Positions 8,468 to 15,289 are shown, counted from the first letter of the stretch. The stretch: 18,731 nucleotides of DNA from an uncultured Collinsella sp. (GCA_958431945.1 CAUASQ010000018.1:1-18731), one strand, 5' to 3'. Program-made: numbers and translations. Notes: generated by a model from the sequence alone, not told the origin.

Positions 8468-8568
8468 TTCTGCCACTCGACCGGGTGGAATCGCTTTCTT
8501 GTGCACGAAGGTGTGCGGACCCGTGGGCAGGGGAATAAGGTTGGTTATCCGACTCCTTTGGAGGGCTC

Positions 8569-9606
8569 ATGGACCTGCCGATCGTCCTGTCCCATAAGAC
8601 TGCCTGGCTGTACCACAACGTGGCGCGCCCGTCCGAGCCGCTCTCGCGAGCAAGCAGCCTATACGATGAGGACTCGCTTGCTAACGAGGCGGAGCCGACT
8701 GCGGACCTGCCCAAATTGGGGCTCGATACCAAGGGGCTGAGGGCTTCAACGGCAGTTGGGATCGTTACCGACTATCTGGTTTCGCTCGGTATTCCACGAG
8801 AAGAACTCGATCATATCGACACGCTCGTCAACTTTGATTTTGAGCGCTCGACGCCGGCTGGATTTAGGTGCCACGTGTTTGGGGCGCCGGTACCTCCAGA
8901 CCATCTTATCGAGGTGGCAGAGGGCCTTCTAGTGGTTGATGAGGCCATGTGCTTTGTCCAAGCGGGTTCGTGGATGAGCGAGCCCGAGCAGCTGGAATAT
9001 GGCTACGAAATCTGCGCTCGATACCATTTGAATCATCTGTCGACAGGCGATTATATCGAGATGGGGCAGAGGTATACCGTTGCCGACTTGATTGCTTATT
9101 GCAATGAGAACCGATCTCGTCAGGGGGCTATACGCGCGGCCGCCGTGCTCAAGCGCGTGCACGATGGCGCACGGTCGCCCATGGAGACGGCCACCGCAAT
9201 CATGGTCGTAGCAAAACGTTCTCAAGGAGGGCTTGGATACGCCAAGGTCGAGCTCAACCATCGGGTCGATGTTCCCAGCGAGTTCAAATATCTCGCTAAG
9301 TCCGGGTATTTCGAGATTGACGTATATGCGCCCGCGAGCGGTACGGGGATTGAATACAACGGCTCGGACCATCTTGATAAACAGCGCAGCGCGTCGGACG
9401 CGGAGCGTATGACCGTGCTGAGCGCGCTGGGCTTTAGGATGATCGTCCTCACCGGGACTCAGTTTGCCCACCGGCTGCAATTGCACCGGGCGATGAACGC
9501 CATCGCGCTTGCTATGGGTCTTAAGTGCGACCGAAGCGAGACATTCCAGAAACGTCAGAATGACCTGCGAGAATTCGTGATTCGACACTGGGACGGCAGC
9601 CTTTAG
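8569..9606 (+). CDS. VSR/DUF559-like nuclease-fold protein
   Basis: A 345-aa protein whose C-terminal third resembles the Vsr/DUF559-type restriction-endonuclease fold: FEIDVYAP (E249, D251), GTGIEYNG (E262), His268, and a following SDAER...LSALGFRMIVLTGTQF that matches the usual D-R-x-R/LG-W-x-V-x-R-x-T pattern. The segment ARSPMETATAIMV (~201-213) followed by GG-G resembles the SPMET...GGYGLP stretch I recall from a family of uncharacterised coriobacterial and actinobacterial proteins, some labelled AbiEi-like. The N-terminal half carries no domain I recognise. Start ATG at 8569 has GGAGGG three bases upstream, a short spacing, with a small CTCC-TTT-GGAG hairpin over the site. The gene is bracketed by two direct copies of the 65-bp element. 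Function (defence, repair or domesticated mobile gene) is unknown; no partner methylase or toxin is adjacent. Confidence 0.75.
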   Translation: MDLPIVLSHKTAWLYHNVARPSEPLSRASSLYDEDSLANEAEPTADLPKLGLDTKGLRASTAVGIVTDYLVSLGIPREELDHIDTLVNFDFERSTPAGFRCHVFGAPVPPDHLIEVAEGLLVVDEAMCFVQAGSWMSEPEQLEYGYEICARYHLNHLSTGDYIEMGQRYTVADLIAYCNENRSRQGAIRAAAVLKRVHDGARSPMETATAIMVVAKRSQGGLGYAKVELNHRVDVPSEFKYLAKSGYFEIDVYAPASGTGIEYNGSDHLDKQRSASDAERMTVLSALGFRMIVLTGTQFAHRLQLHRAMNAIALAMGLKCDRSETFQKRQNDLREFVIRHWDGSL

Positions 9607-9644
9607 GGGCGTTCCAGCCCTTCTACGGGGTGCCGTGGGCAGGC

Positions 9645-9709
9645 AAGCCATCACAACATTTGACGTTTTTCGCCAAAATCGGGAAAAGCATCGAATGTTG
9701 TGATGGTTT
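9645..9709 (+). repeat. 65-bp palindromic element, copy B
   Basis: Same orientation and length as copy A. Left arm AAGCCATCACAACATTTGA (9645-9663), right arm TCGAATGTTGTGATGGTTT (9691-9709). The two arm differences from copy A both give G-U pairs in the plus-strand RNA. It begins 39 bases after the nuclease-like gene. The rest of 9607-9841 shows no gene; a TATTAT at 9796-9801 could be the -10 for moaA, but no good -35 is visible. Confidence 0.88.
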
Positions 9710-9841
9710 GTGTGTTGAGGATGGGCTTGGGAAGCCGGTCTTGCTCAAAGCGGCCTGTCCTGTCGTACGGGTGTCGGCATGATTCTCTCGTGGGGTATTA
9801 TGTTTTCCGAAGAATAAAACGCCGCGTGAGGGGAGGGCTGC

Positions 9842-10897
9842 GTGGACGGGCACGTGCAACATGACGGTTTTGGCCGCGATATCAACTACCTGCGCATTGC
9901 CGTTACCGACAAGTGCAATTTCCGCTGCATTTACTGCATGCCGGCCGATGGCGTGGCGCCCCGTGCGCACGACGAGCTGCTCAGTGCCGAGGAAATCGCC
10001 CGCTTTGTGCGCTTGGTGGCGGGGGAGGGCATTTGCCGCGTGCGCCTGACGGGTGGCGAGCCGCTGGTCAGCCGCCGTATCATCCCGCTCATTCGTGACA
10101 TCCGCGCGATTCCGCAGATCGAGGACATCTCGCTTACCACCAATGGCGCACTGCTGCCCAAGCTGGCGCCGCAGCTCAAAGACGCGGGACTTAACCGCGT
10201 CAACATCTCGCTCGACACGCTCGACCCTACGCTCTTTGGAAAGATCACGCGTCTAGGTCGACTCGAGCAGACCATGGCTGGCATCGACGCGGCGCTGGCT
10301 TGGGGCTTTGAGCCCGTTAAGGTCAACTGCGTTGTTGTGCGCCGGCTCAACCAGGATGTGGCGGCCCTCGCACGGCTGACCGTCGACCGCCCTATTCATC
10401 TGCGATTTATCGAATATATGCCCATCGGCGACGAGCACACGAGTTCGCATTGCGCTGTGGATCCGCATGCTCCCGCGCTCAATCCCGAGCTGTGGGATGC
10501 GAGCGATACCGTGCCGAGCGACGAGCTGCGGGAGCGCATCAATGCCGGGGTCGCCGCGGCGGGTCTGGGCGAGCTCGAGCCGCTCGACATCAACGACGCT
10601 CCTGCCGGCGCGGGCCCTGCGCGCTACTGGCACTTTCCGGGCGCGGCGGGAACGGTTGGCTTCATCAGCGCCATGTCCAACCATTTTTGTGCGAATTGCA
10701 ACCGTCTGCGCCTGACGGCCGATGGCAACGTGCGTCCGTGCCTGTTCAGCGATGCCGAGTATTCGGTGCGCGACGCCCTGCGCCGTGGTGATGATATGCA
10801 GGTACTTTCGATTTGGCGCGATGCCGTCGCCCACAAACCGCAGGAACACGCGATAATTGAGGGCACGCAACGATTTATGTCCCAAATCGGAGGATGA
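9842..10897 (+). CDS. moaA: GTP 3',8-cyclase MoaA
   Basis: Radical-SAM enzyme for the first step of molybdenum cofactor synthesis, converting GTP to 3',8-cyclo-GTP. The N-terminal cluster motif CNFRCIYC (C25, C29, C32) binds the SAM cluster; RLTGGEPL is the SAM-binding GGE motif. The C-terminal cluster cysteines are C283, C286 and C300 (C-x2-C-x13-C), and the protein ends in the Gly-Gly tail (QIGG) required in this family. Its 351 aa is slightly longer than usual, with extra residues around PSDELRERINAGVAAAGLGE. Start GTG at 9842 has GGGAGGG four bases upstream. The stop lies 4 bases before the moaC-mobB start, so the two form an operon: MoaA and MoaC act consecutively. Confidence 0.97.
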   Translation: MDGHVQHDGFGRDINYLRIAVTDKCNFRCIYCMPADGVAPRAHDELLSAEEIARFVRLVAGEGICRVRLTGGEPLVSRRIIPLIRDIRAIPQIEDISLTTNGALLPKLAPQLKDAGLNRVNISLDTLDPTLFGKITRLGRLEQTMAGIDAALAWGFEPVKVNCVVVRRLNQDVAALARLTVDRPIHLRFIEYMPIGDEHTSSHCAVDPHAPALNPELWDASDTVPSDELRERINAGVAAAGLGELEPLDINDAPAGAGPARYWHFPGAAGTVGFISAMSNHFCANCNRLRLTADGNVRPCLFSDAEYSVRDALRRGDDMQVLSIWRDAVAHKPQEHAIIEGTQRFMSQIGG

Positions 10898-10901
10898 TCA
10901 T

Positions 10902-12203
10902 ATGGCCAAGAGCAGGTACGCCGATGCCACCAAGGCCGCTCGCAGGGCCGCGATGTCTGCCCACAAAGTCACGGCTGCGGCGAATGCTGGCAACGCCGAC
11001 GCGTCCGTGCAGCCGACTGCCAGCGCTGCCACCGAGCCCGCCCGCGACGCCCGTCGCGACGAGCTGACGCACGTGGACGCCAAGGGCGAGGTGCGCATGG
11101 TCGACGTGTCCGACAAGGTCGAGACCCATCGCATTGCCATCGCCGAGGGCACCATCCTCATGCACCCCGAGACGCAGACCATGGTGCTGCAGGACCGCGC
11201 CAAGAAGGGCGACGTGCTTGCCTGCGCGCGCGTGGCGGGCATCATGGCCATCAAACGCACGAGCGACATCATCCCCATGTGCCATCCGTTGCTCATTACC
11301 AAGAGCAAGTGCGACATTGCGCCCATCGCTCCAGCGGGGACGCCTGTCGATGACGTGTCCGAGGGCTGGGCGCCGTCGCGCGCGGACGGGCAGGTTGGCT
11401 TTCACGTGCTGGTCACGGCGGGCGTGACGGGCAAAACGGGTATCGAGATGGAGGCGTTGACCGGCGCGAGTGCCGCGTGTCTGACCATCTACGACATGTG
11501 CAAGGCGGTCGATCGCGGCATGGAGATTGTCGACGTGCGCCTGTTGCACAAGGAGGGCGGCCGCTCGGGCGTGTGGGATCGTGCCGAGCGCCAGGCCGCT
11601 GCTGTTGAGGCTGTTGCCGCTGACGGTGCCGCGCCCGCGAACGCACCCGTCGCCGCCGCGCCCGCAGCTCCGGCACCGGCCGTCCCTGCGATCGCGTTTA
11701 TCGGCTACCAAAACTCGGGCAAGACCACACTTGTCGAGAAGGTCATTGCCGAGCTCACCCGCCGCGGCCTGCGCGTGGGTTCGCTCAAGCATCATGGGCA
11801 TCACGGCTTTGATATCGATGTGCCCGCTAAGGACACCTGGCGCCATCACCAGGCCGGCTCCAAGCACGTGGGCCTCATCTGCGCCACGCGCTGGGCGGAG
11901 TACGCCGACACGCGCGAGGAGGACGAGATGCCCGCGCGCGAGCTGCTGTCGCGCTACAACGATGTCGACGTGGTGATCATCGAGGGCTACAAGACCGAGG
12001 GCTTCGACAACATCGTGGTCGCGCGCTCCGGTGTCGACCGCCTGCGCGGCAAGAGCTCGCTCGACCTAGTCGATGGTCGCACGCTGGCCCTTGCCTGCAA
12101 CGAAGCCCTGGCACGCCAGGCATTCGACGCCGGCTTTGCGACCCGAGCCATCAACATCAACGACGCTCGAGCCATCTGCGATCTCATCCAAGACCACCTT
12201 TAA
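10902..12203 (+). CDS. MoaC-MobB fusion protein
   Basis: Two cofactor enzymes in one 433-aa chain. Residues ~55-226 are MoaC (cyclic pyranopterin monophosphate synthase), with MCHPL (126-130), EMEALTGAS (182-190), YDMCK (197-201) and KEGGRSG (217-223), which carry the family's active-site residues. An Ala/Pro-rich linker (~227-262) leads to MobB (~263-433), the GTP-binding adapter for molybdopterin guanine dinucleotide, with P-loop GYQNSGKTT (268-276), the KHHGHHGFDID stretch and VVIIEGYK. Residues 1-54 are an Ala-rich extension with no known role. Start ATG at 10902 is chosen because GGAGG lies 8 bases upstream, inside the moaA end; the in-frame ATG at 10857 lies within moaA. The fusion implies the cell makes the guanine-dinucleotide form of the cofactor. 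Other moa/moe/mob genes are not in this window. Confidence 0.93.
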   Translation: MAKSRYADATKAARRAAMSAHKVTAAANAGNADASVQPTASAATEPARDARRDELTHVDAKGEVRMVDVSDKVETHRIAIAEGTILMHPETQTMVLQDRAKKGDVLACARVAGIMAIKRTSDIIPMCHPLLITKSKCDIAPIAPAGTPVDDVSEGWAPSRADGQVGFHVLVTAGVTGKTGIEMEALTGASAACLTIYDMCKAVDRGMEIVDVRLLHKEGGRSGVWDRAERQAAAVEAVAADGAAPANAPVAAAPAAPAPAVPAIAFIGYQNSGKTTLVEKVIAELTRRGLRVGSLKHHGHHGFDIDVPAKDTWRHHQAGSKHVGLICATRWAEYADTREEDEMPARELLSRYNDVDVVIIEGYKTEGFDNIVVARSGVDRLRGKSSLDLVDGRTLALACNEALARQAFDAGFATRAININDARAICDLIQDHL

Positions 12204-12215
12204 GGCTTGACGCTG

Positions 12216-12252
12216 AACCTGCCAAAAAGGGACAGGTTTATTTTGGCAGGTT
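12216..12252 (+). repeat. Constant-loop hairpin 1 (after moaC-mobB)
   Basis: Perfect 12-bp stem AACCTGCCAAAA/TTTTGGCAGGTT around the 13-base loop AGGGACAGGTTTA, 12 bases after the stop codon. It is the most divergent member of a four-copy hairpin set that shares a GGG[AC]CAGG core but not its stem sequence. A short T-run follows, so it may terminate the moa operon. Confidence 0.75.
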
Positions 12253-12272
12253 TTACCTGGGCAAACGTCACT

Positions 12273-12307
12273 TCCACCACAAAGGGGCCAGGCACCTTTG
12301 TGGTGGA
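12273..12307 (+). repeat. Constant-loop hairpin 2
   Basis: Perfect 13-bp stem (12-bp arm CCACCACAAAGG plus a T-A pair) around loop GGCCAGGCA, followed by TTTTGCTTT. Its 33-base core is identical to the copy at 13858-13890. It lies 20 bases after hairpin 1, making a tandem pair between the moa operon and the MFS gene, and is a plausible terminator. Confidence 0.8.
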
Positions 12308-12338
12308 TTTTGCTTTAGTAGATGTGTGGAACATGCCT

Positions 12339-12344
12339 TACAAT
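12339..12344 (+). promoter_or_regulatory. Possible -10 box and operator upstream of the MFS gene
   Basis: TACAAT at 12339-12344 overlaps the right half of an inverted repeat GTAGAT (12318-12323) / ATCTAC (12343-12348). No good -35 stands at the right distance. A second small hairpin (CGGTGG/CCACCG, 12432-12450) falls in the presumed leader. Tentative. Confidence 0.3.
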
Positions 12345-12479
12345 CTACCAAGTAGTTCATGACGGGCGAAAACGGAGAGAAGGGGCTTGATGCGTCCTTA
12401 ACGTTTCATGCGGATAGATTGATTCGACAGACGGTGGCGAATGCCCACCGCCCGTATTCGTATGAAACAAGGAGTCTCC

Positions 12480-13760
12480 ATGCTCGCCTTTCTTTTCTCA
12501 AAGCCTCGATCATCGCTGTCCGTGCAGGCCAAGCGCCTGGTGGCGATGCGCTTTCTCATCTACACCGGTTTTCAGACCAGCTACTTTATCGGCGTCATCG
12601 GAACGCTCACCTATGCAGACGATGCCTCGGTCGTGGCGACATCGCTGGCCGTTCTGTTTATGAACGTATTCGTGATCTTGGGATCCTTTGCGGGTGGCGC
12701 TGCGCTCGACGCCTGGGGCCCGCGCCGTCATTTCTTGCTGAGCATCGTGGGCACGCTGGCAACCGGCGCGGCAATCCTCGCCTTTGGCAGCGCGACCGGC
12801 ATCGTCCTACTTGGCGCGGTGCTCCTGGGCTTTGTGATGGGATTCGCCCAACCCATCGCCACATCCTATCCAGCCTACCTCACCGATGATCCTCTCGAGC
12901 TCAAAGACATCAACTCCGCCATCGCCATGTTTTCAAACGTGAGTATCATCGTTGGTCCCACGCTGGGCGGCTTTGTCGCGGCGGCTGCGTCGTCGCGTGC
13001 GGTGTTCGTGCTCATGATGCTCTTTACAGTGCTGGCGCTCGTCGCCGGTTGGGGCTTTAGGCCGCAGACCAGCCATGTCGCCGGGCATGCGGATGCCGAT
13101 TCGGCAGAGGAAGGGGAGCGTGCGGGACAAAGCACCAACCCCAGCACGTCCACCCGCGCCACCTTCGCAGCCAGCATCAAGACAGTCTTCACCAACAGCG
13201 TCCTCGCCCTGCTGTTCTGCATTATTTTCCTCTCGAACTTTGGCTATGGTGCCTTCGATCCGCTGGAGTCGTTCTTCTACCGCGATGTTCTGCATGTCGG
13301 TGTTGAGTGGATGGGCTGGCTCTCGTCGGCCAGCGGTGTGGGCGCGGTGCTGGGCGCCGTCCTCGCGCTCCGCTTGCCGCCGCGCTTCGTCAGCCTCAAA
13401 ACGCTGCTCGTGGCACTCATGTCCGTGGGCGTGGGAAGTCTGATTTATGTGGGGACACCGTACGTGGGCGTGGCCCTTATTGGCCAGATTGTCCTGGGCG
13501 TGGCCTGGGGCGTCGTCAACCCGCTCCACAACACGATCGTGCAAACGACGGCCCCGCTCGAGCAGCTCGGTCGCGTCAACTCGGTCATGGGTTTTGGCAA
13601 CATGTTCGCCGGCGTGGCGCCGCTGGCGATTGCCCCGTGGCTGGCGGCGACGTTTGGCGTGCAGCAGACGCTCGTAGGGGCGGGCATGGTCGTGACGGCG
13701 GTTCCCGCGGCGTTGCTGCTGTTTGGCCGCCGGCATTTTGATCGTGCCGCGAGGCGGTAA
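12480..13760 (+). CDS. Major facilitator superfamily transporter
   Basis: A 426-aa membrane protein with about 12 hydrophobic segments in two halves, joined by a hydrophilic Ser/Glu/Thr-rich central loop (~195-235, GHADADSAEEGERAGQS...). The loop after helix 2 carries an MFS motif A-like stretch, GGAALDAWGPRRH, and a second-half counterpart precedes LPPRFVSLK. It resembles drug or metabolite exporters of the MFS_1/MFS_3 type, but the substrate cannot be named. Start ATG at 12480 is preferred over the in-frame ATG at 12441 because AAGGAG lies 5 bases upstream; the earlier start would add 13 polar residues. The stop codon abuts directly on the inverted 65-bp element. The gene stands alone between palindrome clusters, probably monocistronic. 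Confidence 0.9.
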   Translation: MLAFLFSKPRSSLSVQAKRLVAMRFLIYTGFQTSYFIGVIGTLTYADDASVVATSLAVLFMNVFVILGSFAGGAALDAWGPRRHFLLSIVGTLATGAAILAFGSATGIVLLGAVLLGFVMGFAQPIATSYPAYLTDDPLELKDINSAIAMFSNVSIIVGPTLGGFVAAAASSRAVFVLMMLFTVLALVAGWGFRPQTSHVAGHADADSAEEGERAGQSTNPSTSTRATFAASIKTVFTNSVLALLFCIIFLSNFGYGAFDPLESFFYRDVLHVGVEWMGWLSSASGVGAVLGAVLALRLPPRFVSLKTLLVALMSVGVGSLIYVGTPYVGVALIGQIVLGVAWGVVNPLHNTIVQTTAPLEQLGRVNSVMGFGNMFAGVAPLAIAPWLAATFGVQQTLVGAGMVVTAVPAALLLFGRRHFDRAARR

Positions 13761-13825
13761 AAACCATCACAACATTCAGCGAAAATCGCGATTTTGCCGA
13801 AAAACGTCGAATGTTGTGATGGTTT
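13761..13825 (-). repeat. 65-bp palindromic element, copy C (inverted)
   Basis: Starts on the base after the MFS stop codon. Outer arms match over 17 bp (AAACCATCACAACATTC at 13761-13777). Read on the minus strand its core (CGTTTTTCGGCAAAATCG...) aligns with copies A and B without gaps, so it is the same 65-bp unit in opposite orientation. The core holds the 14-bp palindrome AAAATCGCGATTTT. Confidence 0.88.
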
Positions 13826-13857
13826 GCGCTCCGGGACAGGTCATCCTGCGAGTCCGG

Positions 13858-13894
13858 CCACCACAAAGGGGCCAGGCACCTTTGTGGTGGTTTT
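13858..13894 (+). repeat. Constant-loop hairpin 3
   Basis: Arms CCACCACAAAGG (13858-13869) and CCTTTGTGGTGG (13879-13890) around loop GGCCAGGCA, followed by TTTT. The core is identical over 33 bases to the copy at 12274-12306. It lies 32 bases after 65-bp copy C and could terminate the MFS transcript. Confidence 0.8.
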
Positions 13895-13897
13895 GCG

Positions 13898-13928
13898 CCA
13901 AAGCGCCCCGTGTGCGCTTTGGTATACC
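13898..13928 (+). promoter_or_regulatory. Inverted repeat and GGTATACC palindrome before the HAD gene
   Basis: A perfect 9-bp inverted repeat CCAAAGCGC (13898-13906) / GCGCTTTGG (13914-13922) with a 7-base gap overlaps the 8-bp palindrome GGTATACC (13921-13928). TATACC could serve as the -10 of the HAD gene, with the dyad as operator. A matching -35 is not obvious. Confidence 0.35.
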
Positions 13929-13983
13929 ATGTACGCCGTTCACGAATACATCCCAAATCGCCGCACAACCCAGAAAGGCCCCC

Positions 13984-14805
13984 ATGGACACCACCTTCAG
14001 CCACATCAAAGCCGTGTTCTGCGATATCGACGGCACGCTGCTCACGAGCCGGCACACGGTGTCCCCGCGCACCGTGGCGGCAATCCGCGCCCTGCGCGAG
14101 CGCGGCGTGCTGTTTGGCCTGTGCACCGGGCGCGACGCCCACGCGACCGAGGCCATGTACGAGCTCTGGGGCATCGAAGGCCTGGTGGACGTGCTGGTGG
14201 GCTGTGGTGGCGCCGAGGTCATCGACCGCGCGCACGACATCAACGAGCTGAGCTATCCACTGCCGGGCGAGACCATCGCGCGCATCTGCGAGCACATGGC
14301 GGACCTTCCGGCAACGCCCGTCTGCCCCCGAGACGGCGTGTTCTACGTGCCCGAGAGCAACGCGTGCGTCGAGCACCTGTCGCGCGTCGACGGCGTGCCC
14401 TACCAGGTGGTCGATTTTGCCGAGTTCTTGCGCGAGCCGCAGCCCAAGGTGATGTTTACCATGGCGCCCGAGGTAATGCCGCGGGTGATTGAGCGGGCGT
14501 CGACGTTTGCCGATGACACTGTTAAGGCGGCGGCTCTGCAAACCACGCAGCGACTCTACGAATTCATGGATCCGCGCGTGTCCAAGACGCGCGGCCTTGT
14601 GCGCGTGGCGGAGCTCAACGACATGGAGCTCCAGGACATCTGCGTGTTTGGCGATGCGGACAACGACACCTGCATGGTGGCTGACGCCGGCGTGGGCGTG
14701 GCCATGGCAAACGGCAGTGACGCCACCCGTGCCGCCGCCGACTTTGTAACCGCGAGCAACGACAAAGACGGCATCGCGATCTTTATCGAGGAACATCTGC
14801 TGTAA
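13984..14805 (+). CDS. Cof-type HAD-IIB phosphatase
   Basis: A 273-aa member of the haloacid dehalogenase superfamily, subclass IIB (Cof/YidA-like), expected to dephosphorylate sugar phosphates or similar small metabolites in the cytoplasm. Motif I is CDIDGTLL (nucleophile Asp14, acid Asp16), motif II CTGRD (Thr48), motif III Lys201 in SKTRGL, motif IV GDADND (223-228) followed by AGVGVAMANGSD, a family hallmark. The cap domain lies between ~80 and 190. Start ATG at 13984 has AAAGG five bases upstream; the frame is open further upstream, but that part runs through the palindromes and is not coding. True substrate unknown. Confidence 0.93.
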   Translation: MDTTFSHIKAVFCDIDGTLLTSRHTVSPRTVAAIRALRERGVLFGLCTGRDAHATEAMYELWGIEGLVDVLVGCGGAEVIDRAHDINELSYPLPGETIARICEHMADLPATPVCPRDGVFYVPESNACVEHLSRVDGVPYQVVDFAEFLREPQPKVMFTMAPEVMPRVIERASTFADDTVKAAALQTTQRLYEFMDPRVSKTRGLVRVAELNDMELQDICVFGDADNDTCMVADAGVGVAMANGSDATRAAADFVTASNDKDGIAIFIEEHLL

Positions 14806-14818
14806 TGCAGGGGGAGAA

Positions 14819-14851
14819 CCACCGCAAAGGGGACAGGTACCTTTGCGGTGG
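14819..14851 (+). repeat. Constant-loop hairpin 4 (after the HAD gene)
   Basis: Arms CCACCGCAAAGG (14819-14830) and CCTTTGCGGTGG (14840-14851) around loop GGACAGGTA. Relative to hairpins 2 and 3 the stem differs by one compensated pair (A-T to G-C), so pairing is preserved. It begins 13 bases after the HAD stop. No T-run follows, so it is not a classic intrinsic terminator. Confidence 0.8.
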
Positions 14852-15170
14852 CCTCAGGCGATTTGGGCGAATTGATGCCTAAAAACTGCGCGCAAATTCA
14901 AATTTGGTTGTATGAACATCTCGCTTCTAACTACCGATGGGTTAAAGATATTCCCATCAATTTGGTAGTCTATTCCTCCCGGTTAATGACCTACCGTTCA
15001 CAGGATGTCTGCTCTTGAGCAAAATGTTGTGCAAATAAATATAATGCTATTAAAAAACTGATAACTGGCTTAATTACCAGTAGAAATAGATATTTCATAG
15101 CGAATAAACGAAGGTTAATCCGAGCAAATGTCAAGAGAATTGAGAATTCGCTACAAAACTATCGGTATTT

Positions 15171-15200
15171 TTGCTTAGATATTCAAACAATCGTTACAAT
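15171..15200 (+). promoter_or_regulatory. Candidate promoter of the adhesin gene
   Basis: TTGCTT (15171-15176), an 18-base spacer and TACAAT (15195-15200). It would start transcription about 80 bases before the ATG at 15290. An alternative, TTGAGC-N19-TATAAT at 15015-15045, lies further upstream. Confidence 0.45.
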
Positions 15201-15214
15201 ATGTACTATAAGCG

Positions 15215-15235
15215 TGCGCAATTACAGGTTGCGCA
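15215..15235. promoter_or_regulatory. Inverted repeat TGCGCAA-N7-TTGCGCA
   Basis: Perfect 7-bp arms at 15215-15221 and 15229-15235, just downstream of the candidate -10 and about 55 bases before the adhesin start. The position fits a repressor operator or a leader hairpin. Confidence 0.45.
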
Positions 15236-15289
15236 GATACGTTTGATAGTGAAAGAGCAAGATCGCGGTCTCTTGGGGAGGAGACATCG

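Larger units (their letters stand above)
14852..15289. other. AT-rich gene-free leader before the adhesin
   Basis: No convincing gene is seen here on either strand. Composition drops sharply: 15061-15120 has 18 G+C of 60, against 35 of 60 in a sampled ABC-gene line (7741-7800). Structure visible: a bulged hairpin at about 14930-14969 (ACTACC-GATGGG against CCCATC-AATTT-GGTAGT), a TATAAT at 15040-15045 with TTGAGC 19 bases upstream, and a second promoter candidate at 15171-15200. A 19-codon ORF from 14911 lacks a ribosome site. The block may be an insertion boundary or a long regulatory leader. Confidence 0.6.

Noticed and set aside
8403..9709. CRISPR-like array suspected from the repeated CATCACAACATT sequence
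   Set aside because: Only two copies here, over 1.1 kb apart with a gene between, each internally palindromic; no regular spacers or cas genes.
12359..12889. A 176-codon plus frame overlapping the MFS start
   Set aside because: Out of frame with the MFS protein, Arg/His-rich and without domains; the AAGGAG site serves the ATG at 12480.
13831..13851. Possible fifth constant-loop hairpin around GGGACAGG
   Set aside because: It has the loop-like core but only a 4-bp CAGG/CCTG stem placed differently, so it does not fit the family.
13585..14796. A 403-codon minus-strand frame across the MFS end and HAD gene
   Set aside because: It reads through the palindromes in antisense and matches no family; the HAD motifs are on the plus strand.
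14911..14967. Tiny 18-residue ORF (MNISLLTTDGLKIFPSIW) in the AT-rich leader
   Set aside because: No ribosome site and it overlaps the bulged hairpin; a leader peptide is not excluded but nothing supports it.
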